From positions 1 to 64,000 of the forward strand of contig JAGLOP010000012.1 of assembly GCA_023138835.1 (NCBI GenBank): a stretch of 64,000 nucleotides of DNA, read 5' to 3'. The stretch comes from Arcobacteraceae bacterium. Lineage in GTDB: Bacteria > Campylobacterota > Campylobacteria > Campylobacterales > Arcobacteraceae. The notes beneath the pieces were generated by a model. It had not been told where the DNA came from and made no database searches. It was given only the letters and a program-made list of their open reading frames with translations. Position 1 is the first letter of the stretch. The number at the start of each line of letters is the position of its first letter. Positions 45,890 through 54,134 of the stretch are shown piece after piece. Made by a program: the position numbers and the translations under genes.

Positions 45890-46582
45890 TTATATTTTGC
45901 CATTTATTGCATATTCAAATGATTCTTTACACTGTAACTCTAATGGATTTAAAATATACTGCTTAATGTCCTTTTGATTTATCACTAATGGCAACTCCGT
46001 ACATCCAAGCACCACTGCATCAACTTCATTATATTTTTTTAATAAGTTTATAAAATATTCTTTGGCCGAATCTTCAATAATCCCTTTTGACAGTTTTGAT
46101 TGAAACAGTTGTATTTCATCTCTTTCTTTTAAATTTGGAACGATAACTTCTAAATCTTGTTTTTCAAGATGAGCTTTAAAAAAATCATCTTCCATAGTAA
46201 ACTTTGTACCTAATAACAATAATTTATTTAAAGTTTTATCTTTAGCAGTTTGGGCTGTTATTTTTAACATATGAAACAATGGCATATCTAAATTAATTTC
46301 ATTTTCTATTATGTCGTATGCTTTGTGTAGTGTATTATTACAAATAAGAATACAGTCAGGTTTCAAATCATTTAACTTTTGTAGCTCTTTTTTTAATAAA
46401 CTTGGTATTTTATCCCAACCATCATTGTAATGTTGTTTTATCTCATGATAATCAATATTGAATAATATCAACTTAGCACTATGATGTCCACCAAAATGAT
46501 TTTGTGCCATTTTATTTAAAATTTTATAATATTCAATTGTAGACGGCCAACTAGTCCCACCCAAAAGTCCAATAGTTTTCAT
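45890..46582 (-). CDS. aspartate/glutamate racemase family protein
   Basis: This 230-aa protein starts MKTIGLLGGTSWPSTIEYY and has the two catalytic cysteines in CNNTLHKA and GCTELPL, the pattern of the YgeA/aspartate racemase family rather than MurI. It could supply a D-amino acid or racemise another amino acid. It follows the KamA-family gene by 15 bp, so the two may act on the same amino acid pathway. The gap 45728-45889 before the kinase shows nothing clear. Confidence 0.85.
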   Translation of the reverse strand: MKTIGLLGGTSWPSTIEYYKILNKMAQNHFGGHHSAKLILFNIDYHEIKQHYNDGWDKIPSLLKKELQKLNDLKPDCILICNNTLHKAYDIIENEINLDMPLFHMLKITAQTAKDKTLNKLLLLGTKFTMEDDFFKAHLEKQDLEVIVPNLKERDEIQLFQSKLSKGIIEDSAKEYFINLLKKYNEVDAVVLGCTELPLVINQKDIKQYILNPLELQCKESFEYAINGKI

Positions 46583-46597
46583 TTGATTTGTTATATC

Positions 46598-47764
46598 CTA
46601 AAACTTTATCTCTTGCATATCATCTAGCCATCCAGCCTTATCATCTAATTTCATTATCATACATTTACTTGCATCTTTTGGAAATTCTGGTCTTGAGTGG
46701 ATATGTTTTAAGATAAGCTTATCATCTATTCTTCCGATTATCTCAATTTTTCCAATATCGTGTCCCATTATAAATTTAAATCTTTTAGCATAACCATCAA
46801 GTCTAGTTTTTGCATCATCTACCATATCAATTCCATCTTTTAGTGGTACTTGAAAATGATTTCTTACACGACTTACCGGCATACATTGATATAAATAATA
46901 TGGATTTACACCAATCTTAACTAATCCATTCATCAAGTTTTCAATATCCTGGGCACTATCATTTACGCCTTTTAAAAGTACAGCTTGATTATTAACCGTT
47001 ACTCCTGCTTCTCTTATTTTTAATATTGCTTTTGTTGCCATGGGTGTTATTTCATTTATATGGTTAAAATGAGTAGGAATATATAAAGTTTTAACTTTAT
47101 TAAACTCTTTGAAGTAATTCAACAACTCTTCATCAAAAAATCTCATAGGATAAACTACAGGGGTTCTAGTACCAATTCTTACATAGTTAATATGTTCAAT
47201 ATCTTTTAACTCTTCTAACATTGCAATAAGTCTACTGGTACTTATAAGCAGTGGGTCACCACCTGAAATAATTACATTTGTGATCTCTTTGTGTTCTTTG
47301 ATATATTTTGCAGCATTTTTAAAGTTTTCTACGGTCTTATCATTTGGAAGTCCTACTATTGCTTTTCTAAAACAATGCCTACAATACATAGAGCAATAAT
47401 CAGTTGCTACAATCAAAGCTGAATATGGATATTTGTGTAGTATTCCATTACCTTTATTATGCTTATCATCCCCATAAGGATCTGTTGTAGTTTCACCCAT
47501 TGAACCTGCAATTACAAGTTCATCTTCATCTGGAAGGGCAAGTTTTTTAATGGGGTCATTTTGAAAATTTTTCTCATCTATTAAACTTAAATAATAACGA
47601 GGAATATTCATAGGATGATTATCAACCACCTCTCTTAATTTTTTTTCATCATCACTAGTTAAGTTTATATACTCTTTTAATTTATCTATAGAGTTAATAT
47701 TTTTTGATAATTCACTCTGCCAATCTACTTCTTCCCAATTTGTGCTTTTTAGTTCACTTAAAAT
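46598..47764 (-). CDS. KamA-family radical SAM aminomutase (probable ATT start)
   Basis: The radical SAM motif CSMYCRHCFRK, the GGDPLLIS segment and the PLP region near QAVLLKGVNDS identify the lysine 2,3-aminomutase (KamA/YodO) family. The track begins at a GTG (47629), but the upstream in-frame sequence encodes NWEEVDWQSELSKNI and LTSDDEKKLREVV, a conserved family N-terminus. No ATG, GTG or TTG exists between an in-frame stop at 47770 and that GTG; ATT at 47764 lies 6 nt after AAAAGGA. I therefore infer an ATT start and about 388 aa. Confidence 0.78.
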   Translation of the reverse strand: MLSELKSTNWEEVDWQSELSKNINSIDKLKEYINLTSDDEKKLREVVDNHPMNIPRYYLSLIDEKNFQNDPIKKLALPDEDELVIAGSMGETTTDPYGDDKHNKGNGILHKYPYSALIVATDYCSMYCRHCFRKAIVGLPNDKTVENFKNAAKYIKEHKEITNVIISGGDPLLISTSRLIAMLEELKDIEHINYVRIGTRTPVVYPMRFFDEELLNYFKEFNKVKTLYIPTHFNHINEITPMATKAILKIREAGVTVNNQAVLLKGVNDSAQDIENLMNGLVKIGVNPYYLYQCMPVSRVRNHFQVPLKDGIDMVDDAKTRLDGYAKRFKFIMGHDIGKIEIIGRIDDKLILKHIHSRPEFPKDASKCMIMKLDDKAGWLDDMQEIKF

Positions 47765-47909
47765 AATTTATCCTTTTGTTAGTTTGCTTTTAAATTAAAG
47801 CTTCTATAATATAACCAATGTAACTTAAGTGAAAATTATACTTTTTGAAAATATAATTTAACTTTAGATATAATTTTTAAAAATATTAGGTACAAAGAGA
47901 GCTTAGAAT

Positions 47910-49532
47910 ATGAATATATTATCAAAAAATGCAACAGCCGAAGAGTCAATTGAAAAGATGACTAATGCTTTAAAAAGTATATCTTCAGATATAACTTTAG
48001 GTAAACAACTACACCCTTTGACAAATTGCTATTCTGTAAATCTAAAATCGCTTGATGCTCCAAATCATATATATACAAATGGAAAAGGGATAAATGAACT
48101 ATCTTGTACAGCAAGTGCTTTAGGTGAATATATAGAGAGAATTCAAACAAATAACTTTTTCATAGAATTTTATATGCAAAATAAAAAGTTTTATCCAGAT
48201 CAAAAAAGTTTTACAGATGTAAATGATTTCTTAAATGATGAATTAAATAAATTTTACAATCCAAACGATGAATTAGAGTTAGAGGATTTTTTAGATTTTA
48301 ATAGTGATGAGCAAGAAAAGATAATATGCTTACCTTTTATAAATCAATCAAACAACAAAGAAGTATATTTCCCAGCAAATATCATACACAACCTATATGT
48401 AAGCAATGGACTTGCAACTGGAAATACACCAAATGAAACTAAAGTGCAAGCACTAAGTGAAATATTTGAAAGGTATGTAAAAATAAAAATAATTAAAGAA
48501 GGCTATTCTTTACCTAAAATACCTCTTGATATTGTAAAGTCATTTCCTAAACTATATGAAGATATTCAATCTTTGGAAGAAAAAGGCTTTAATATACAAG
48601 TATTAGATGCATCTTTAGATGGAGAGTTTCCTGTAGTTGCCATATCATTAATAGATTCAAAAGAAAATAGTTTATTTGTATCTTTTGGTTGTCATCCTAT
48701 TTTAGAAGTTTGCTTGGAGCGAACTCTGACAGAACTTATGCAAGGTAGATCAGTGGAAGACTTGAACTCTTTTGAAAAACCAAGCTTTAATGAGAGCATA
48801 ATAAATGATAGTTTCAATATAGAATCGCATTTTATAAATTCAGATGGTAAAATGAATTTTTCTTTTCTAAATAAAAATAGTTCTTTTAGCTTTAGTCCTT
48901 GGAAATATGATGGAAAAAACAGTGATGATGAATATAAATTCTTATTTGATATAACAAAAGCGATGAATAAAGATATATATTTAAGGGAGTATGATTATAT
49001 AGGGTTTTATTCTTGTCAAATTATTATACCTAGTATCTCAGAGATTTATCCTATTGATGATTTGGTTTACAACAATGCAAATAGAGGAAAAGAGATACGC
49101 CAAAATATTTTGAATTTTAAAAGTATTGATTTAGAAGATATAATCCAAAGTGTTGAGTATCAAGCAGATGATTTGGATTGTGAGAAATATATAGGTGTAC
49201 TATTTAAAGATAATTTTACATTAGGAGATTTTAAAGCACAAATATATCTAATGCAAGGTGACTTAGAAAGTGCAGTAGGCTACTTTGAATTATCTTCAAA
49301 AAACACATCATATATACTAGCTCAACTTTGTCATATACAAATAGATGACTTAAATTTTGATGATTATTATCAATCTTTATGTGATATTTTCACACAAGAG
49401 AAATTAGAAGAGGCTCTGAGTATATTTAATATTGATAAATATTTTATAGATATCTCATTTCATGATGATTATCTAAATATACAAAATTTATATGATAGAT
49501 TGGCTGTAAAGAAACAAACTATATTAAAATAA
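47910..49532 (+). CDS. ycaO: YcaO-domain protein (RimO accessory-type)
   Basis: This 540-aa protein resembles E. coli YcaO in length and layout: an N-terminal region with LHPLTNCYSVNLKS, NGKGINELSCTASALGEYIER, an ATP-binding YcaO core with KVQALSEIFERYVK and CLERTLTELMQGR, and a C-terminal TPR-like region (AQIYLMQGDLESAVGYFELS). YcaO proteins activate backbone amides with ATP; the E. coli protein assists RimO in beta-methylthiolation of ribosomal protein S12. No peptide precursor or RiPP partner gene is adjacent. It is divergent from the KamA-family gene. Confidence 0.85.
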   Translation: MNILSKNATAEESIEKMTNALKSISSDITLGKQLHPLTNCYSVNLKSLDAPNHIYTNGKGINELSCTASALGEYIERIQTNNFFIEFYMQNKKFYPDQKSFTDVNDFLNDELNKFYNPNDELELEDFLDFNSDEQEKIICLPFINQSNNKEVYFPANIIHNLYVSNGLATGNTPNETKVQALSEIFERYVKIKIIKEGYSLPKIPLDIVKSFPKLYEDIQSLEEKGFNIQVLDASLDGEFPVVAISLIDSKENSLFVSFGCHPILEVCLERTLTELMQGRSVEDLNSFEKPSFNESIINDSFNIESHFINSDGKMNFSFLNKNSSFSFSPWKYDGKNSDDEYKFLFDITKAMNKDIYLREYDYIGFYSCQIIIPSISEIYPIDDLVYNNANRGKEIRQNILNFKSIDLEDIIQSVEYQADDLDCEKYIGVLFKDNFTLGDFKAQIYLMQGDLESAVGYFELSSKNTSYILAQLCHIQIDDLNFDDYYQSLCDIFTQEKLEEALSIFNIDKYFIDISFHDDYLNIQNLYDRLAVKKQTILK

Positions 49533-49626
49533 AACTAAGTAAAGGCGGTAATCGCTTTAAATATTTTCTTTTTATTAATTTGCATATAGTTTGCAAACTT
49601 AGTAAAAGTTTTTAACGATATTTAAA

Positions 49627-49660
49627 ATTGTATTATAGCTATGTCACAGTTTGCGTCACA
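49627..49660 (-). promoter_or_regulatory. TGTGAC direct-repeat promoter with no evident ORF downstream
   Basis: On the minus strand it reads TGTGAC-GCAAAC-TGTGAC, 10 nt, TACAAT (with TATAAT also 5 nt away). It points into the 3' end of ycaO, where no minus-strand gene is apparent. It may drive an antisense or small RNA, or serve the rhodanese gene at 49.8 kb in an unusual orientation. Confidence 0.5.
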
Positions 49661-49772
49661 GAAATGATACATATTTTCAACAAATTATACTGCTGTCTTC
49701 TGTGATAGTATGATTTTAGAAAGTTTTTGATATGATTTAGAAATTTATAATCAATTTAATTAAGGGGTAATA

Positions 49773-50174
49773 ATGAATAAAATAATATTTAGTTTCATAC
49801 TAATTGTTAGTAGTCTTTGGGGAGGATACAAAGCACCACTAAATATAAAAGGATCAACTACTATTGATACTAAACAAGCTTATGAGTTGTATAATAAAAA
49901 AGTAATGTTTATTGATGTGCGTCCATCTTGGATGGTACAAAAACAAGGTAAAATTAAAGGTGCATTTAACTACTATGTTGGAGACTTCAATGCTAATGGA
50001 CTAAAAATGATTCTATCTACAAAAAATATACCAGTGGTTATTTATTGTAATGGGATAGGATGTTCTCTTTCGGAAGAAGCAATAGTTAAAATGGCACCTT
50101 TAGGATATAAAAATATTTACTTTTATCGTGATGGTTATCCTGCATGGAAACATTATAAATTACCAACAAAATAG
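49773..50174 (+). CDS. exported single-domain rhodanese
   Basis: This 133-aa protein has a signal peptide (IIFSFILIVSSLWGG) and a rhodanese domain (VMFIDVRPSWMVQKQGKIKGAF) with the active cysteine in VVIYCNGIGCSLSEEA. It is a periplasmic sulfurtransferase candidate. AAGGGG precedes the ATG. The 240-bp gap upstream (49533-49772) contains the TGTGAC motif on the opposite strand. Confidence 0.85.
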   Translation: MNKIIFSFILIVSSLWGGYKAPLNIKGSTTIDTKQAYELYNKKVMFIDVRPSWMVQKQGKIKGAFNYYVGDFNANGLKMILSTKNIPVVIYCNGIGCSLSEEAIVKMAPLGYKNIYFYRDGYPAWKHYKLPTK

Positions 50175-50204
50175 ACTTAATTAAAAAATTGGGTGCATAT
50201 CGTG

Positions 50205-50783
50205 TTAATCAAGATTTTTAATTAGCATTCTCTCTTCCTCCAATGAAAGGTAACGCCATTTACCGATTTCGATGTTGAGTTTAAAACTGCCAATGCTGAT
50301 TCGTTTTAAGTCTAAGACCTTTAATGGCGTCCCAAACTTTGGGTCTTTCAGCGCCCCAAAAAGTCGTCGGATATGACGATTCTTTCCCTCATCAATTACT
50401 ATTTTGAGTTTTGTTTTCGCGCCACCAACGCCTATTTTTTCGACGACAATAGCTTTCAGTAGACCATGTTTGCTTTCCACTCCCTTCTTAGCCGCTGCAA
50501 TATGTTCGTCTGTTACATGACCCCTAACCCAGATTTCGTATACCTTAATGCAATTCCCAGGTTTGGTTAACGCGTTACCGATTTTGCCATTGGTTGTGAA
50601 TAATAGAAGCCCCTTAGATTCTAGATCAAGGCGTCCGATGGGCATCCATCCGTCATGAAAAACCCAATCGGGCAAAAGATTATAAACTGTTTTTCGCCCA
50701 AGTTCGTCAGATCGGGTGACCATATAACCCTTAGGTTTATTGAGTGCTAACAGTTTTTTCGAATCGTTCGTTGTTCTATTCAT
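50205..50783 (-). CDS. RsuA/RluE-type rRNA pseudouridine synthase, probably acquired
   Basis: This 192-aa protein has the pseudouridine synthase motif IGRLDLESKGLLLFTTNG with the catalytic Asp, and the late GKNRHIRRLFGAL segment. It lacks an N-terminal S4 domain, like RluE. The base composition is clearly more GC-rich than its neighbours (codons such as GCC, CGC, GGC are frequent), which suggests transfer from another bacterial group. It adjoins the cassette array and could be its last cassette, but no attC is seen on its 3' side. Confidence 0.85.
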   Translation of the reverse strand: MNRTTNDSKKLLALNKPKGYMVTRSDELGRKTVYNLLPDWVFHDGWMPIGRLDLESKGLLLFTTNGKIGNALTKPGNCIKVYEIWVRGHVTDEHIAAAKKGVESKHGLLKAIVVEKIGVGGAKTKLKIVIDEGKNRHIRRLFGALKDPKFGTPLKVLDLKRISIGSFKLNIEIGKWRYLSLEEERMLIKNLD

Positions 50784-50926
50784 TAGGTGTATTCCTTAGG
50801 TGTTTTTGATGAGTTCTTAAATTAAGATTGTTTCCCTCAAACTATAATTGTGAAATCCTTTTATTTTAAAAATCTTTGTAAAAGCGTGAATTTCAGAAAG
50901 AATTACTATATTGCAAACTTGGTGAT

Positions 50927-51047
50927 TTATAACGTCTAAATTGAAGGACGATGACCCCTCAATATATTTGCTGATTTCTTTTTATAACCACTATATTAAA
51001 GCTAATTTAGGCTTAAATACTCGCAAGGGTCACCCGTTCTCCTTCCA
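50927..51047 (-). repeat. attC site 7, left part (interrupted by the IS)
   Basis: It starts TTATAACGTCTAAATTGAAGGACGA and continues nearly identically to attC 5, up to GTTCTCCTTCCAA where the similarity stops. The missing TGTTTTGTTAGTC end lies beyond the IS at 52425-52437. It is the attC of the FNT cassette. Confidence 0.8.
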
Positions 51048-51113
51048 AGTCGCCACCTTAAAATCTACTTAATTTCTTAATTATAACCAACTAAATATAA
51101 ATTAATTTATATT

Positions 51114-52139
51114 TTAAGCAACCAAGTCATTATTATCACTTTTATCTATATATTTACCACAAGCTTTTTCATAAGTTTCAGCATCATAAATACAATTATT
51201 TTTATAAAGTGAATGTGCGATTACTATTAATTTTCTCATTACTGCTATCTGTGCTACTGTTGAATGTTTACCATTATTTTTTAATCTATTATAAAAATAT
51301 TTCATTTGTTCATTATATTTTATTGCTACCATAGTAGCCATAAACAAACTTCCTCTATATAGTTTTATACCAGCTTTAGATATTCTTGGTTTGGATTTAA
51401 CGGATGTTCCTGAGTCTTTTATAATTGGGTCTAACCCAGTTAATGATACTATTTGATTTTTATTTGCATTGGGATAACTGATAAATAAATGCACTAGTAC
51501 AATACCTGCAATTTTACCAATACCTGGTATTGTTTGTATATTTTTATATGTAAGTGATAATTTATTATCTGCTTCAATAATCTCTTTTATTTTATCTAAG
51601 ACTTCAAGCTCTTTATTTTTAAATGATTTTAATCTCTTGCTTATATCTCTAAGCGTATATTTATTACCACCTTTACAATTTAATGCTTCATAGTGATTAC
51701 TTAGTGCTACTCTTTGTTTAACAGTAAACTTATAATAACTCATAAGCTCCTTTATAGTTTCAAGCGTATCATCTATTATAGGTACTCTTATCTCACCTTC
51801 TCTAGCTATTGCAATAGCCTTAGATAACATTATGGCATCAATTTTATCACTCTTGCTTCTATGTCCTAATGCTTTTGCAAAGTTACTTGATTGTTTGGGG
51901 TTTATTATAAAAGATTTTATATTTTTTGAAGCACAAAACTTTTTAGTTAAAAATGAATAACTACCAGTAGGCTCATAAACAAAAGTAAGTTTATCTAAAT
52001 CTTTTTTATACAACTTTTTTAACTTTGAATATAAAGCTTTTAAAGCTGTAATAGTGTTATCAATCTCTAAATCTAAAGAATTGATAGAGATATGAACCGA
52101 AATACTTGCTTTACTAATATCTAATCCGATAGAATACAT
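51114..52139 (-). CDS. IS110-family DEDD transposase/recombinase
   Basis: This 341-aa protein has the RuvC-like DEDD domain at the N-terminus: GLDISKASI (D), VYEPTGSY (E) and SDKIDAIMLSKA (D..D). The C-terminal Tnp20 domain follows, with TIPGIGKIAGIVLVHLF, VSLTGLDPIIKDSGTS, and KLYRGSLFMATM, which includes the catalytic serine region. IS110 recombinases use a bridge RNA to join target and donor. The ORF looks intact, so the element may be active. Confidence 0.92.
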   Translation of the reverse strand: MYSIGLDISKASISVHISINSLDLEIDNTITALKALYSKLKKLYKKDLDKLTFVYEPTGSYSFLTKKFCASKNIKSFIINPKQSSNFAKALGHRSKSDKIDAIMLSKAIAIAREGEIRVPIIDDTLETIKELMSYYKFTVKQRVALSNHYEALNCKGGNKYTLRDISKRLKSFKNKELEVLDKIKEIIEADNKLSLTYKNIQTIPGIGKIAGIVLVHLFISYPNANKNQIVSLTGLDPIIKDSGTSVKSKPRISKAGIKLYRGSLFMATMVAIKYNEQMKYFYNRLKNNGKHSTVAQIAVMRKLIVIAHSLYKNNCIYDAETYEKACGKYIDKSDNNDLVA

Positions 52140-52424
52140 ACTTAGAACCTCACATATTAATTTATTTGAGAGTTCGTTAGGGTAAGAGTTTTACTCTTGC
52201 CTGATTTATAAAACAACGCTATACTTAATTTTACCTCATGATATTCAATCTAGCTTTCACCGATTCAGTCGCCACTCAAATTTTTAGTATAACTATCTGA
52301 CTTGGATTGAAACTAACTAGTTTTATTGTTTAAGAAAACTAGCCGTTTTACGTTTTGTCCGATATATTATATTCACTTACTCTGCTATTTATGATAGCTA
52401 AATTGCTATGTTGTTATTATATGA
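52140..52424 (-). ncRNA. candidate bridge RNA in the IS110 left end
   Basis: The 285-nt noncoding region 5' of the transposase has several hairpins (for example CTAGTTTT/AAAACTAG with a 10-nt loop and AAGAGT/ACTCTT). It contains GTGGCGACT (52267-52275, minus strand), identical to the terminal 9 nt of the opposite IS end (51048-51056), and ACAAAAC (52352-52358), matching the attC flank AACAAAACA. The order from 5' to 3' is target-like then donor-like, as in described bridge RNAs. Boundaries are not known. Confidence 0.5.
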
Positions 52425-52437
52425 TGTTTTGTTAGTC
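52425..52437 (-). repeat. attC site 7, right part
   Basis: TGTTTTGTTAGTC is the missing end of attC 7, matching the TGTTTTGTTATC end of attC 6. It lies 69 bp beyond the stop of the FNT gene, and is separated from the rest of the site by the IS. Confidence 0.7.
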
Positions 52438-52505
52438 TTTTGAGTTTAATTAATAATAAATGTTTATTTTTTCTTTCTCTCAATTCATCTATAATTCTAA
52501 TAGAA

Positions 52506-53312
52506 CTATTTATATTTAATTTTTTTTACATGATGAGTTGAATATAATGTTAACACTGTAAATACTAACCCTCCTAATAAATTTCCTAAAACAGTTGGTA
52601 TCTCATTCCAAAAAATATAATCTGATATAGTAAAGTTACCACCCATAATTATAGAAAATGGAAATAAAAACATATTAACTATAGAATGTTCAAATCCCAT
52701 AAAAAAGAATAACATTATTGGCATCCACATTACAACAATCTTTCCTGTAACAGACGTGGTCATTACAGAACCCACAATTCCTATTGAAACCATCCATCCA
52801 CATAACATTCCTCTAATCAATATAGTAAACCAACCAAAAATTCCATGTTCAGAATATCCAATAGTTCTACTTTCTCCAATTAATGCTATTTTATTCCCTA
52901 TTATGCCTGGATCTGTTTGATATCCGTATGTAAATACAAAAGAGATCATCAATGCAATAGTTAATGAACCTAGTAAGTTTCCTAAAAATACCAAACTCCA
53001 ATTTTTCATAAGAAGTTTTAATGTTACCCCTTTTCTTTTGTCCATTAATGCAAGAGGTATCAATACAAACACGCCAGTTAATAGATCAAACCCCATTAAA
53101 TATAATATTATAAATCCTACAGGAAACAAAATAGCTCCTAACAATGGTGAACCACTTGTAATACTAACAGTAATTGCAAAAACTGCTGATAATGCTAAAA
53201 TAGCACCAGCCATATATGATCTAATCAATGTATCTTGAACAGACATAAAAACCTTTGATTCTCCAGATTCTATCATTTTCCTAACAAAGTTTTTTGGCTT
53301 TTTATAAGACAA
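52506..53312 (-). CDS. formate/nitrite transporter (FNT) family protein
   Basis: This 268-aa membrane protein has about six hydrophobic segments and the FNT family features: SYMAGAILALSAVF, LFPVGFIILYLMGFDLLTGVF, NWSLVFLGNLLGSLT and FFFMGFEHSIVNMF (with the central channel histidine). It should move formate, nitrite or a related monovalent anion. It lies between attC 6 and attC 7, so it is a cassette gene. A formate dehydrogenase-like enzyme is encoded at 9-11 kb, but no direct link is shown. Confidence 0.88.
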   Translation of the reverse strand: MSYKKPKNFVRKMIESGESKVFMSVQDTLIRSYMAGAILALSAVFAITVSITSGSPLLGAILFPVGFIILYLMGFDLLTGVFVLIPLALMDKRKGVTLKLLMKNWSLVFLGNLLGSLTIALMISFVFTYGYQTDPGIIGNKIALIGESRTIGYSEHGIFGWFTILIRGMLCGWMVSIGIVGSVMTTSVTGKIVVMWMPIMLFFFMGFEHSIVNMFLFPFSIIMGGNFTISDYIFWNEIPTVLGNLLGGLVFTVLTLYSTHHVKKIKYK

Positions 53313-53383
53313 TGTTAACTCCTAATATCTTTTAAACTTTTTTAACACTTTCATTATATCTTTTTTCAAAATCACTTAGCTTA

Positions 53384-53516
53384 GACTAACGTCTAAATTG
53401 AAGGACGAGTGGATAAAATGGCTTTAAAATTCGGTCTTTTAGATTTCTTTATGCGAAACTTAAAAGCTTGAATTATCGGCACATTACACTCGTTCTTCTT
53501 CCAATGTTTTGTTATC
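53384..53516 (-). repeat. attC site 6
   Basis: About 133 bp, from GACTAACGTCTAAATTGAAG to CTTCCAATGTTTTGTTATC. The inner arms GGACGAGTG and CACTCGTTC are complementary. It lies 16 bp past the stop of the 53.5-kb lipoprotein gene and is related to attC 1 and 2 in its central ACTTAAAAGCTT segment. Confidence 0.8.
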
Positions 53517-53531
53517 ATTGTTGCTTAAAAT

Positions 53532-53843
53532 TTATTTTGCACTTTCTGCCCATGCAGATAAGCCAAAAAAATAACCGACATAATAAAACCATAATCCAGT
53601 ATTTGGTCTTCCAACAAATTGTATATTAGTAAATATATGTATATCAAAGATAGATAATATCCAAGATATAATTTTTCCTATTAAAGCAAAAGGAAAAATT
53701 ATACCATGTATTATACCACTAAAAAAACCATACGGTTCAGCATATGATAATTCAACATAATGTTTAGCACAACCACTAAAAATAACTATGATTATAAAAA
53801 TACTTATATATTTAAACCATTGTGTTTTTGATATTTTTATCAT
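53532..53843 (-). CDS. small membrane lipoprotein, cassette gene
   Basis: I use the ATG at 53843, whose ATGA overlap with the upstream gene indicates coupling; the track start is a TTG. The 103-aa product has a lipoprotein signal (YISIFIIIVIFSGC) and two further hydrophobic segments (SGIIHGIIFPFALIGKIISWIL and GLWFYYVGYFFGLSAWA). It resembles small membrane proteins seen in many cassettes, with no known function. Confidence 0.65.
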   Translation of the reverse strand: MIKISKTQWFKYISIFIIIVIFSGCAKHYVELSYAEPYGFFSGIIHGIIFPFALIGKIISWILSIFDIHIFTNIQFVGRPNTGLWFYYVGYFFGLSAWAESAK

Positions 53844-54112
53844 ATAAATTTTATGTTGCAAATATTTTGTTCTAAGGTTTCAATACAAGCATTAATATTG
53901 TTGTATCCCATACTATTAATTTTATTATTTCTTTGGTTAGATATAGAAATAGCTTCTTTTAGTACATTCATAATTGGATATTTATTTTCTTTATAAATAA
54001 AGTATCTTTTTGTTTTACTATTTTCTCTATTAGGAGAGTAATTTTCTATTGATAATGCTATATCTGCTAGTGATAATTTATTTTGCTCTTTTAAAGCTTC
54101 TTCTTTTGTCAT
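53840..54112 (-). CDS. unknown 90-aa cassette protein
   Basis: The track ORF starts inside attC 5; the better start is the ATG at 54112 (MTKEEALKEQNKL), with AAAGGAA upstream. The protein is soluble and basic, with no recognised domain. It is coupled by a 4-nt overlap to the lipoprotein gene, so the two form a two-gene cassette bounded by attC 5 and attC 6. Confidence 0.55.
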   Translation of the reverse strand: MTKEEALKEQNKLSLADIALSIENYSPNRENSKTKRYFIYKENKYPIMNVLKEAISISNQRNNKINSMGYNNINACIETLEQNICNIKFI

Positions 54113-54134
54113 AAGATTAAAATTCCTTTCTGAT

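Larger units (their letters stand above)
51048..52424 (-). mobile_element. IS110-family insertion sequence inserted in an attC site
   Basis: The boundaries are set by where the split attC breaks off (CCAA at the left, TGTTTTGTTA at the right), giving about 1377 bp. There are no obvious terminal inverted repeats or target duplication, as is usual for IS110. The noncoding stretch 5' of the transposase is about 285 bp and the 3' end about 65 bp, the asymmetry of the IS110 subgroup with a bridge RNA in the left end. Confidence 0.75.

Noticed and set aside
47962-48150. 62-aa minus-strand ORF at the start of ycaO
   Set aside because: Shadow ORF, no ribosome site and no recognisable pattern; not a RiPP precursor.
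50195-50203. GTGTTAATC near the end of the pseudouridine synthase gene as an eighth attC core
   Set aside because: No matching inverse core or complementary arms were found nearby.
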